The notes under the pieces: model-generated
What the model saw: the letters and a program-made list of their open reading frames with translations, nothing else
What the model was told of the DNA's origin: nothing
Database searches by the model: none
Source of the DNA: Molanna angustata
Taxonomy: Eukaryota > Arthropoda > Insecta > Trichoptera > Molannidae
Reading direction: 5' to 3'
Assembly (NCBI GenBank): GCA_963576475.1
Contig: OY754987.1
Span: 6,252,536-6,316,535, forward strand
DNA length: 64,000 nt
Position numbers and translations under genes: made by a program
Shown: piece by piece, positions 1 to 11,814 of the stretch
Position numbering within the stretch: position 1 is the first letter of the stretch
Layout of the letters: every line of letters starts with the position of its first letter

Positions 1-1881
1 CAATCTACACCAAACTGCAATTAGATTTTGACAACATTAATAGAAAAATACACCATCGGTTAAAAATTAAGTTCATAATAATGAATTTTTTAATGAAAAA
101 AATATATATTTATATAATATATACATTGCAGGTGAAATTTATTTGCAAATTTGACTTCATATTGATATTACATGTTTAAAGAGCTTTAACTCATAGTTCA
201 TTACTTTTCTGAAAGCAATGTTATATTTCTTCACAATAATATTAGGTCTCAAAACATTCAAAATGCTCTCAAGATCTGGAAAATAAAGCTAATCTATTTT
301 TGTTTACATAATGTATGCAACATAAACAATCTACACCAAACTGCAATTAGATTTTGACAACGTTAATAGGAAAATACACCATCGGTTAAAAATTAAGTTC
401 ATAATAATGAATTTTAGAATGAAAAAAATATATATTTATATAATATATACATTGCAGGTGAAATTTATTTGCAAATTTGACTTCATATTGATATTACATG
501 TTTAAAGAGCTTTAACTCATAGTTCATTACTTTTCTGAAAGCAATGTTATATTTCTTCACAATAATATTAGGTCTCAAAACATTCAAAATGCTCTCAAGA
601 TCTGGAAAATAAAGCTAATCTATTTTTGTTTAAATAATGTATGCAACATAAACAATCTACACCAAACTGCAATTAGATTTTGACAACGTTAATAGAAAAA
701 TACACCATCGGTTAAAAATTAAGTTCATAATAATGAATTTTTTAATGAAAAAAATATATATTTATATAATATATACATTGCAGGTGAAATTTATTTGCAA
801 ATTTGACTTCATATTGATATTACATGTTTAAAGAGCTTTAACTCATAGTTCATTACTTTTCTGAAAGCAATGTTATATTTCTTCACAATAATATTAGGTC
901 TCAAAACATTCAAAATGCTCTCAAGATCTGGAAAATAAAGCTAATCTATTTTTGTTTACATAATGTATGCAACATAAACAATCTACACCAAACTGCAATT
1001 AGATTTTGACAACGTTAATAGGAAAATACACCATCGGTTAAAAATTAAGTTCATAATAATGAATTTTAGAATGAAAAAAATATATATTTATATAATATAT
1101 ACATTGCAGGTGAAATTTATTTGCAAATTTGACTTCATATTGATATTACATGTTTAAAGAGCTTTAACTCATAGTTCATTACTTTTCTGAAAGCAATGTT
1201 ATATTTCTTCACAATAATATTAGGTCTCAAAACATTCAAAATGCTCTCAAGATCTGGAAAATAAAGCTAATCTATTTTTGTTTAAATAATGTATGCAACA
1301 TAAACAATCTACACCAAACTGCAATTAGATTTTGACAACATTAATAGAAAAATACACCATCGGTTAAAAATTAAGTTCATAATAATGAATTTTTTAATGA
1401 AAAAAATATATATTTATATAATATATACATTGCAGGTGAAATTTATTTGCAAATTTGACTTCAAATTGATATTACATGTTTAAAGAGCTTTAACTTATAG
1501 TTCATTACTTTTCTGAAAGCAATGTTATATTTCTTCACAATAATATTAGGTCTCAAAACATTCAAAATGCTCTCAAGATCTGGAAAATAAAGCTAATCTA
1601 TTTTTGTTTAAATAATGTATGCAAAATAAACAATCTACACCAAACTGCAATTAGATTTTGACAACATTAATAGAAAAATACACCATCGGTTAAAAATTAA
1701 GTTCATAATAATGAATTTTTTAATGAAAAAAATATATATTTATATAATATATACATTGCAGGTGAAATTTATTTGCAAATTTGACTTCATATTGATATTA
1801 CATGTTTAAAGAGCTTTAACTTATAGTTCATTACTTTTCTGAAGATAATGTTATATTTTTCTTCACTATAATATTAGGTCT
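1..1881. repeat. 326-bp satellite array, six copies
   Basis: The same AT-rich unit restarts at 1, 327, 653, 979, 1305 and 1631, an exact 326-bp period. The last copy is cut short near 1881. Copies 2 and 4 share variants that copies 1 and 3 lack, for example TTTTAGAATG instead of TTTTTTAATG, and AATAGG instead of AATAGA. Copies 1-2 and 3-4 therefore form a 652-bp higher-order dimer, and copies 5-6 fall outside that pattern. No gene is visible in it. It runs off the left edge, so total copy number is unknown. Confidence 0.95.
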
Positions 1882-1920
1882 GAAAAAATATATTTTTATT
1901 CATTTCTGAATTTTATTTAC

Positions 1921-3685
1921 CTATAATACACTTTGGTACAACAATGGATATATATGAACTTTCCATAATGATGATAAAGTTTCAATGAAATCACACACGT
2001 ATTCTTCATCATATATCACACACAAAATTTCTACATTCTTTGTTTCGGTGTAGTTATAATCAGCTACACAAAAGTAACCTTTTTGATGTCCGGTCAAATA
2101 CATCTGTATTTGCATCTGTGCATTATATTTTTGTGTAGGTTTACCATCTTTAATATAATTTTGATGGGTCGTTGCACTCATGGGACACTTAATTTCAATA
2201 ATACCATCTTCGCAGATTCCATCGGGTGATCCTGCTATCATTGGGTACTTTTTAGAAAGCATAAGACCACTCTTGTTTATTTTTTTTCCCAGTTTAATGG
2301 AGACAGTTCTGCGCACTTCATCTTCTAATATTCTCCCACGTTTCATAGCTGGTGTATCTGGAATTTTTCCTCCCATAATTAAGGACACAAGCGTTCCATC
2401 ATATGTTTTACAACGACTGAATTCAAATGCTCGAGATGCTGTTATTCTTCCATACCTTAACTCATACCAAATACTATTTTGGTGTTGTCCTCTGGTCACC
2501 TCTTCAATCTTAGCAATAAGTTCGTCTGTCAGAATTAGCTTCTCCAAAAATGTATCACAACATTTCTCTTTGTGTTCAAGTACCAGTTGATGCATAGATA
2601 AACTTTTTACTTCTTCAACAATATACTCTGGTTGATATTTGAACAACTCACAGTTATCGATATTTCTTTTTTTTCCAATCTCTAAAAATTTCTTTAGTAC
2701 CTTGGTATTCGATGGCAAGCTAGGACTTCCGTTTGATAGGTCTTTGGCTGTCATAAATTTCAGACTAGTGCCAACCCTAGACAGTTTTGATTTCGTCCAG
2801 TAACATTCTACGGAAGTACAGGACGGCTCTTCACTCCTGCGATGAATCCACATGAGGAATGCTACGGCATGCTTACAGCCCCCTTGAGAAGCAATACAAT
2901 CATGACATTTTGAAGAAATGATTTCTTCTTCTTCTTCATCCACAGTCAATGTCACTGCATATAACTTAGCGCGAACCTTATATTCTGGGCAAATTTGACA
3001 TTTCACTGTACACATTTTTCCATCTCGTCTAAGTTGTACATAACTTATAGCGTCATCACCATAAGAAGGCCGTGAGGACCTAAAAATAAAATCAATAAGT
3101 GAGCAGTTATGTAGATATTCGTGTTATACAACATTATCTTAATCTATAGGTACTCGGGGCAAGCATGATGACTGTTTTGTTTAAACTGTAATGTTTTTCG
3201 TAATTTTTGACAGTTAAGCGTGGAATGACAAATGCGGTATTTTATTAATTACGCTTTTACAATGAAGTACTGATGAAGTATTTGTTCCCCCACGCTTTGC
3301 TGCCAATATTATAATTCATTTACCATTAATTAGGTAATAAGCATATTATAGAGAACTTCATGAATGTCCAAACGTCAAAATAAGCCATCATACGACGTTT
3401 CCCGTGTATGCTTTTAACTTATGAACACATAATGTAGAGAAAAAGGTGCATATTTAATCGATTTTCGAAATGTTAAATTATAGATAAATAAAGTACTTAC
3501 AGGTGCATATTTTATTGATTTTCGAGATGTTAAATTATAGATAAATAAAGTACTTACATGGAAGTTTTTACGTTTCGAAATTCTGATGAGCAAAAGTCTT
3601 TGTTCGACGCAAAGAAATTTCCGACCATCAAAAGATCCATTCTAGGCAAATTTGAATTATTTGCTTTGATGAATCTTTGTTCCAT
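1921..3685 (-). CDS. SWIM-like zinc finger / YqaJ-type exonuclease protein (2 exons)
   Basis: Two exons, 3685-3558 and 3079-1921, join through a GTAAGT donor and a TTTTTAG acceptor to give 428 residues. Codon 43 (ATG) is rebuilt across the junction. The N-terminus reads MEQRFIKANNSNLP, and the junction runs into YGDDAISYVQLRRDGK. A CxxC-x6-CxH cluster at about residues 101-113 resembles a SWIM finger. The C-terminal half is a YqaJ/lambda-exonuclease (PD-(D/E)XK) fold: IWYELRYGRITASR near 246, a conserved Glu near 295, SPDG near 327 (catalytic Asp 329), IIEIKCP near 336 (Glu 338, Lys 340), then a Gln-rich QMQIQMYL helix. All expected catalytic residues are present. The predicted activity is a nuclease of alkaline-exonuclease type; its substrate and role are unknown. 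Similar proteins are multicopy in many invertebrate genomes, so an origin with a mobile element is possible. No inverted ends were found here. AATAAA signals lie just after the stop (plus-strand 1912-1917 and 1895-1900). It lies on the same strand as, and inside an intron of, the SLC10-like gene. Confidence 0.82.
3444..3557. repeat. 57-bp tandem duplication carrying the splice donor
   Basis: Copies 3444-3500 and 3501-3557 are nearly identical and each ends in TAAAGTACTTAC. Both therefore present a GTAAGT donor on the minus strand. The exon-proximal copy is the functional donor. Splicing at the distal copy would meet an immediate in-frame TAA. Confidence 0.85.
3558..3685 (-). CDS. Exon 1 of the YqaJ-type gene
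   Basis: This 128-nt exon encodes the first 42 residues and two bases of codon 43, and ends at a GTAAGT donor (plus strand ACTTAC, 3552-3557). The ATG at 3685 is the only start that keeps the frame open into the conserved second exon. Without this exon the protein would lack the leader that precedes the zinc finger. Confidence 0.75.
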
Positions 3686-3864
3686 TGCTATTTTATTGTT
3701 TTAACTACACACTTAAAATCCCGATTAAATATTACATACACCGATAACACCAAAATAAACACAGGCCAGACCGACAGTGAATGCGTATATTGCCATAGAA
3801 CACAGCAAGTTTACTTCTATATTATCTGTAGAACACAGTAAGAAGACGTGAACCTACAATATCG

Positions 3865-3896
3865 TGACGTCATGCTCTCTGATTCGCTCTGATTGG
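3865..3896 (-). promoter_or_regulatory. Possible promoter boxes of the YqaJ-type gene
   Basis: About 180-210 bp upstream of the start codon there is a palindromic TGACGTCA (3865-3872), a CRE-like site, and a CCAAT box on the minus strand (3892-3896). Spacing and orientation fit a promoter. There is no direct evidence of a transcription start. Confidence 0.3.
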
Positions 3897-4392
3897 CGTT
3901 TCTCATAAAATGGCGGACTATAATATTTTGTATTTTTATTTTAATAATATTAATATTATTCACTCTTTTAAAATGAAAATAAATACATTTTTTTAAATCT
4001 TTATAACCTATTTTATTTTTTAAAATCATAATGTCAATGATTTTTTCTTACTGTCATCACGCCTATTACAATATTCAAATAATAAAATTTACTGAAACAA
4101 AAAGCAGTTTACATACAAATAACAAGAGGATATGCATTGACAAAAAACAACTACATCTGTATGATCCATATAAACCATGATATATGACAGAAAAAAAAAC
4201 GTGTACCTACATTACTAAAATAAAATTGAATAATATCATTTCTGTAGGTACAATTTTGTAAATTTTTCTGTGATCCGTGAATAAATATTTATTTTATTTA
4301 TTTATTAAGCTTCATGTACAATATACTGTGTACAATGACGGGTTTATTGCCACAAATCAATTTCTTCCAACCAACCAAAGCAACGTGAGGCC

Positions 4393-4835
<443 letters not shown>

Positions 4836-4975
4836 TAGTATAGTGGTAGATACATTAAATTTATAAGAAACAGAAAGAAACACATAACATTATTAAGAGT
4901 AAATTCACAGCAACAAAGAAAAGCTCTTATACATTTCTAACACAAACCTTATCTATGGGGATTAATGTAAGTAAT

Positions 4976-5425
4976 ATTATTATTATTATTTATTTATAGG
5001 CAGGCAGCCAAGGCTGATGTGCCTATATCCACTGTCAAATTTTATTATTTGGTTGTAACTATTTTGCTGTGTCCAAAAAAAAGTCGCCTATTCTTGAAAA
5101 TATTAACATTTTCAGCATCCAAAACATGTTGTGGCAGTTTATTCCAAGTATTCACCACTCTATTTGAAAGAAAATGCTTTCGAGGATTTGTCGAGAATCT
5201 ACTTTTTCACAAGTTTTAAGATATGACCACGCAAATTAGTGTTATGACTATATTGAAAGAGATTTTTCATGTTTACACAGTCATAATGGCCTGATAATAT
5301 TTTGAATGTTTCAATAAGATCTCAACTTTCTCTTCGGTTTTCCAGTTTTAACAATTTTAAGAAGTCAAGTCTTTCCTCGTATGTTAAGTTGCGAAGTGAC
5401 CTGAGAATTTTTGTAAAATGTCAAT
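4976..5425 (-). mobile_element. Degenerate LINE 3' end (CR1/L2-like reverse transcriptase tail)
   Basis: The minus strand, with stops and shifts, still reads LTYEERLDFLKLLKLENRR, then DLIETFKILSG, then NLRGHILKL. This is the characteristic C-terminal tail of CR1/L2-type LINE reverse transcriptases. The 3' end is an ATAATA/TAAA-type short repeat at 4976-5000. Several in-frame stops show it is dead. It lies in an intron of the SLC10-like gene. Confidence 0.7.
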
Positions 5426-5534
5426 GGACCCTCTCAAGTAAGTCAACATAGTCAAAGATCTTTAAAACATATTAGATTTTGAATAAAAACATATAACGAA
5501 TACAAGAGAATGTGCATATTTTTTTCAAACTCAC

Positions 5535-5709
5535 CAAACGCAGCGATGGTGCTGATGGTAGTCATGGTGATTGATAGATGAAGGTTTCCGCCCAACACGT
5601 ATGTCCAGATGTTGGAGGCCCCGCCTCCTGGACTGACACCCGTGAAGAACATACCCAGCTGCATGGCGTAGTTGTCGGGGAAGAGAATACGGCCCAAACC
5701 AAATGACAC
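5535..5709 (-). CDS. SLC10-like gene, exon 4
   Basis: 175 nt between a TATTTTTCAG acceptor and a G|GTGAGT donor. It encodes VSFGLGRILFPDNYAMQLG, then FFTGVSPGGGASN and TMTTISTIAAFG, the most conserved stretch of the family. It leaves in phase 1. No following exon is recognisable to the left. Confidence 0.88.
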
Positions 5710-8700
5710 CTGAAAAATACATTTCATTCATTTTTCATTACGACATACATACATACCATCACGGCATATCCCACTATGCGTGATGGTATGTACCAGGTGC
5801 TGACAGGTGCGTAGATGTGCATTACCCATAGGTTTTATTATAATATACTAGATGTCGTAGTTAGCAAATTTTTTGTGAATCCAAGTGAGTCATTTTTCTG
5901 AGGGAATTTTTGACGTTTTGGTTCCAGACCACATCGTTTTTCTATAGAGAATAACGACTAATGTGAATTGTTTTCGGATTTATTTGTCTAAAAAAACATT
6001 TTAATTATTAAGGTTTAGAGAACAGTTATCTAGGATGTGTTGAAATGTAAGGAAAACTGAAATATGTTGCCAACCAAAACGTCAAATGCGCAATATTCCA
6101 TGACTCAGTTTTTGCACGGAGTACTAGATCTAATATATTAAAATAAAAATCTATGGCATTACCTTATAAAAGGAAGCCCCCTTATAAAAGGAAGCCCCAT
6201 TATAAACTGGTATCTCACAGTAAAAATAATTATTGATATAACCAATGACATTTTATATATAGACACCGAATATTTTTTTAATTACATATACGCAAACATT
6301 GGATGGAAATCAATATGTAAATATGCTCTCAAATATACTAAGTATTGGGACTAGTATATAGTTTTTTTAATCACAAATTTCAAAGAATATTACATGCATT
6401 TATAATATTTTTATATACAAACCAGTGGCATAAAGAGAAATTGTCCCACAAATCCAATCAGAGGTCCAATTGGGCGTCGAATGGTTGCTTTAACAGTAGG
6501 CCAATCCAATGCGCAACCAAAGTTGATGTATATCAAAGAAACCTACAAAAAGATTATCTATTTATAAAGGGGTAACATAGACAAAAATAGTTATTTCACA
6601 AAGAGACGATTCAGTCAAAAATAATTATTAATAATATTTTAAAAAGTGACAATTCATTGCTATCGGCTGATACAAAATAAATTAAAAAGAGATTCGAAGT
6701 ATGTACAGCAAAATGACAATCAATAGGTACAATTAAAATCAATCAATGATTGTAGGGGAGAGCAGGTAGGATTCGTACACTTTTTACACTTATTTGAAAA
6801 AAATTGAAACTATTAGCTATTTTAAAAAAACTTCAATGCTAATATATACCCGACGTATCTAGCTTTTATATTAGTGACGTGTAGTTTAGATACAAACCAG
6901 CATGACGAATCTATGGTAACTTTTCTAAAAAATGGAAAACGTACGAAACTACCCCACTCATGGGGTAGTTTCGTACATAGTGTGGGGCACATTCGTACAT
7001 AGTGGGGAACCTTCGTACAGTCAAATAAAATGCCATTTACAATGTAATATTATCATGTATTGAGATCAAAGTTAACACAGAATAAGCCTTCATGTAGGGA
7101 TATTTAACAATTATTGTATTTAAAGTTCTTAAAACTTCTTAATAAAGGATCTAATTAAAATAATCGGTATATAGTATTAAACAATTCAAGTGTACATAGT
7201 TATAAAAAATATAATACTTTTAACATTGTTTTTGTTAAAAAAAAAAAACAAATAAATCAACATTATAAAATTTACCATTAGAGTAACAGGTCATCTTATG
7301 TATTTAATGGTTATGCTATCCAACATTATATATAGATAGGTCTTTTTCGAAGCTAAATATATGGGCTGTTCTTGCTGTAAAAGCAGATTTTGATGGCGGC
7401 AATATACATACCACATCTGATAAGGAAACTGTTCCTTCGTCTTTAATAGTGGGAAAGACAAATTTGCAGGTATGAGGCATCCTCCTTAAAAATGAAACAT
7501 GGTATTCAACAGGACTATATTTTTTAAGCACTTGCCCCACATAATATAAAACGGTCTTTTTTTTCTCGAACTTTACTAGCACAAAGCTTTCTTCTTTGAA
7601 GTTTTCTGACATAACTGGAGTTTCATTCTCAGTATCCGATCCTTCAGACGTCTCTTCGATTGGAGAACAGGAACTTTCTCTTAAACTCATAATAGTCTCG
7701 TCCTCATAATCAGTTTCATTCTCACTATCTGTCTTTATAGTTTTTTTTTGCCTCTTTGTTTTGGTTGTTATATCTGTATTTGATAGTAAATGTAATGCTC
7801 GCTTCATCTCTTTAGCCCTTTGTTTCCTCTCTTGCTCTTGTTTTTTCAACTTTTTTGCTTTTTCTATTTCTTCTAGTCTATTTTTTTCTGGGGTATCTGT
7901 ATATATTCTTGATTTTCCTGGCAATTTTCCTTTCTTAGACTTTTTTAACACATTTTTGTCAACTCTGGGGTAGGGCCGGATTACTTCTGGAGTTATTAAT
8001 CCTACAGGTGATGAAGATGCAGGCGCTAAGCTCCGTGGAAGATTTTGTTGAATAGGCTCTGTTTCTGCAGGTAGGATTTCTGACACATTGGCATCTTGGC
8101 CTGCTGTAGAAGTTGATTCTTGCATGGATTCTAATGGCTGTGGTGATAAAGAATTTGTTATTTCTTCAGTTTGCTCCATGTCAATATCGGGAAATGAAGT
8201 AGAACCAGAATGGTAAACACTCACAGGTGCAAAATCGTCATCGTTAAAAGCTAGCTTATTAAATGGCCAAATTCCAGTCTTCTCAAAGGCACTCGTTATA
8301 TTTTTGCCATTAAATGATTCAAAATATGCTACTTTAGCCAGTTTTGGAATGTTATATATATTGAGGGTTTTGCCTGGGTTATTCACATGCCAATCATTAA
8401 AAGCTATTTTAAGTTTGGCCTTGAAAGGTCCAAATACACCAACGTCTAAGGGTTGGAGACGATGTGTTGTGTGTGGTGGGAACGACAGATAAACAATGCC
8501 ATTATCACGAGCATAGTCCACAGCTTCTAGTGTGACATGGCTTTCATGATTATCCACCAGGAGCAAAATGGGGTTATTTTTAGAGCATGAAGATTTCTTC
8601 TGGATATGTTTCAGCACCTCCAAAAATATACCACAGTTAATCCAGCCACTCTTCGTCGCTACTCCCAGGCTGCCTTCTGGAGCACCAGCCATAAAGTGGT

Positions 8701-11700
8701 CCTTAAAATGGACCCTGGGAAAGATAAAGAGTGGCAGAATCGTATTACCAATAGCTGAAATTATTCCTCCAAATGTAACAAGTTCACCCCTCTCTGCCGA
8801 AACAAGTTGACCAATTTGTTTTTGGTTTTTTTCAGCCAAAATCATAGGTGTGCTCAGTACTGTTGATATCCCTGACTCATCGAAATTGTAGATTCGGTCT
8901 GCAGTAAACTTATATTTTATCAGTATCTTTTCAAGGTTTTCGTAGAAATCATTTACAGCAGTCTTGTTGAATGCAAAAGACCGTGCTGCACTGGTATTTT
9001 CAGGTTTCCTGAGACTTAGATTCCTATTACGCCTGCGATAACTGTCCAACCATTCCTTTCCTGCCATATTGTTATGATCCCAACTAGAAGGATAATGTAG
9101 TTGATTCGCTTTTGCAAACTCGTACGCCAATTTCCTTACCTGAACAATCGTCAATCCATAGTGCATTTTGGAGCACTGTGTAATGTACTTATTTAAAAGG
9201 GTCTCTTCTTCGATAGTAAATACTTGATTTGACGTAAATTTGGAACTGAAAACTCGCACCGGTATATTTTCGACAGCTGCTTGCTTATGAAATTTTGTCA
9301 AGCGACTTTCAAGGGTAGTTGGTTTGACGCCATATTTTTGTGCGGATTTCCTAATAGATAAAGTTTTATCCAAAACTTCTTTCATCGCAGACTTCATTGC
9401 ATCTTCATCTACTTCTCCTGTTCTTGTCCCCTTTTTCACATATATTCGTGGCATGGTTCTGTAACAATAATATTTTTCGTGAACAATCTTTTAACTGCCA
9501 CGCAGTTAGGAATGGGGAGCATTCGTACAGTACGAATGTACCCCACTCATAACTGCACGAATGTACCCCAACCCAAGAAATCAACAAATTAATTGAATAT
9601 AAAAATTACTCTTTTAGTTAGCCTAAAATAACTATTTACATATAAAGCCAAGTTATCACTCCATACAATATATTAAATTACTTTTATAATTTAAGCAAAA
9701 ATTATAACAGATAAGTGTGTTCAAAGGTGGATATAAAAAATACTTACATAGAGCGAAAACACGTATCGACTTACTCCGTCGAAGCCGGCGACAGCACTGT
9801 CGCCTCGCCTCGTGATTACTCTATGCGTATGAGCGGGAGTCACACACACAAACGCAAATATCTCAAATGCATTGGATAGTGTAGATATAACCACTGTACG
9901 AATGCTCCCTGTGTACGAATCCTACCTGCTCTCCCCTAATCTGTTTGAAATTGTCTTTTCTCTAACTGACATAACTTTTTTTTAACTTTTTATTTACCTA
10001 TTTTTTACTTCGACTTATGTAACTTCTATAACTTGTTTTTTTCTACTTAACTTATGTAACTATTTTATTCTTTTTCTTTTTTTATGAAACTATTTTTTTT
10101 TCTTCTTTTTTACTTAACTTGTGTAACCTAATTTCCTCTTCGATGTATCCATTTTTTGTAATAAAATAAACTATGTTTTTATTAGTTTTGGTTTTAATCA
10201 GTGTGATGTATACATATGTATAATGATTGAATTGCCATGGATTGTGAAAACGAGGAAACCCAAAATCTACTATTTTATTTCGATTTAATGTATTTCTATT
10301 GACAATACTAGGAATGGTTTATAATAGGTCTTCGGGTCCCGTTAATATGGTTGAATAATGTCCATTTTTGTAAATAAGTAGTTTCAATAATTCAATATGC
10401 ATTAAAGATTCCTAGAACATTGTAATTTCCATTATTGTTGGTTGCCGAGATAGCTCCTTCATCTCAGGGGAAGAAAGAAATGGAGTATTCCTATTGGTGA
10501 TGGTAGAACTCGCCCTGAAGGGCGCGGTGGGGCAAATCCTCCCTCATCGTATCCAGTTGGGATCGGTGAACCAGGTTAATCAGTACCCCGTAGATGCTTG
10601 GCTTTAATAGATGAATTTTAACACACCCATTTTAATATGAACAAAAAATTGTTACTTTTTTAAAGATTGCGAATGTTGGAAAAAATAAGCTTCTAAGCAT
10701 TTGCTTAGGATATCCTAGGATGTACACCGATTTTTTAAACCTAACCTACAAAAGTTTGGTAAAAATAGGTTGGTTAGGTTTGTTTGTAGTTATAATTACG
10801 ACTGGTGTGAGCCAGTTGCATTATATATTAAAAAAAGTAACTAAAATATTAAAATAAAATAACTAAATTGGCGTGAATACTAGACAAACTGTCTGTACAT
10901 GATGTGTCTTAGCAAAAGAAATTTTCTCTTTTGGTTCTGTGTCTAAAAAAATTAAACACATGGCATTGATTAAGTGTTTTTTCAGATCCATGTAATCTAT
11001 GGGGACAAATATAAATCTTAATCTATATTTAGTAGCATAGAAAAAATTAAATTTCCTTCAGATCTACTGGGGTGATTATAAGTACTTTCATTTTTCTTGT
11101 TTAGTTGGTATTAAATTGTCCATGCTCTAAAAGTGTAATTATAAGAAAATAAATGTAACAATGAATAAATAACTCACTAGAGTGGCAACACTGGCTGTGA
11201 ATATTGTGTCAATTACCCTCTCCTTTCTTGTAACAATAACATTTAGGGGGTTGGTATCTTCCTCACCATTTGTCTTACTCTTCACTTGGAACTTGATGTC
11301 AGTCTTGCCTGGAATAAAAAATACATACCTACATTATTTTGGATGAATTCATAGAATGGAGATATCCCTAAATGAAGATTTGCTGGCGAGGTGTTTATTT
11401 ATTTTATTATTCAAGAAAACTTAGTCAAGAAGTCACAGTGATGACACTGTCCCCAATTTCCCCTAAGCAAGCAACAATAAAAAAAAATAACTCGTCTTAA
11501 TAAATGTATTATTATTATTATTATTAATAATTGAGATAGGTTGGTGCCAGAGTAGGTAGCATTCTGGGTTAGCAATTCAGTGGTCACGACATTGAATTCT
11601 GCCTCAACCTATAGGACAAGCATTTTTGCTTAGTTTGGTGAAAAGGACATATTCATTCTTGTTCATATATTTTTTAAAATTTTTTTATACTGCCGACCGC

Positions 11701-11783
11701 CAAAAGAAGTCACAGTGATGACACTGTCCCCAATTTCCCCTAAGCAAGCAACAATAAAAAAAAATAACTCGTCTTAATAAATG

Positions 11784-11814
<31 letters not shown>

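Noticed and set aside
10441..10615. GC-richer block as host exon or rDNA piece
   Set aside because: No sustained open frame, no splice sites and no rRNA core I could recognise.
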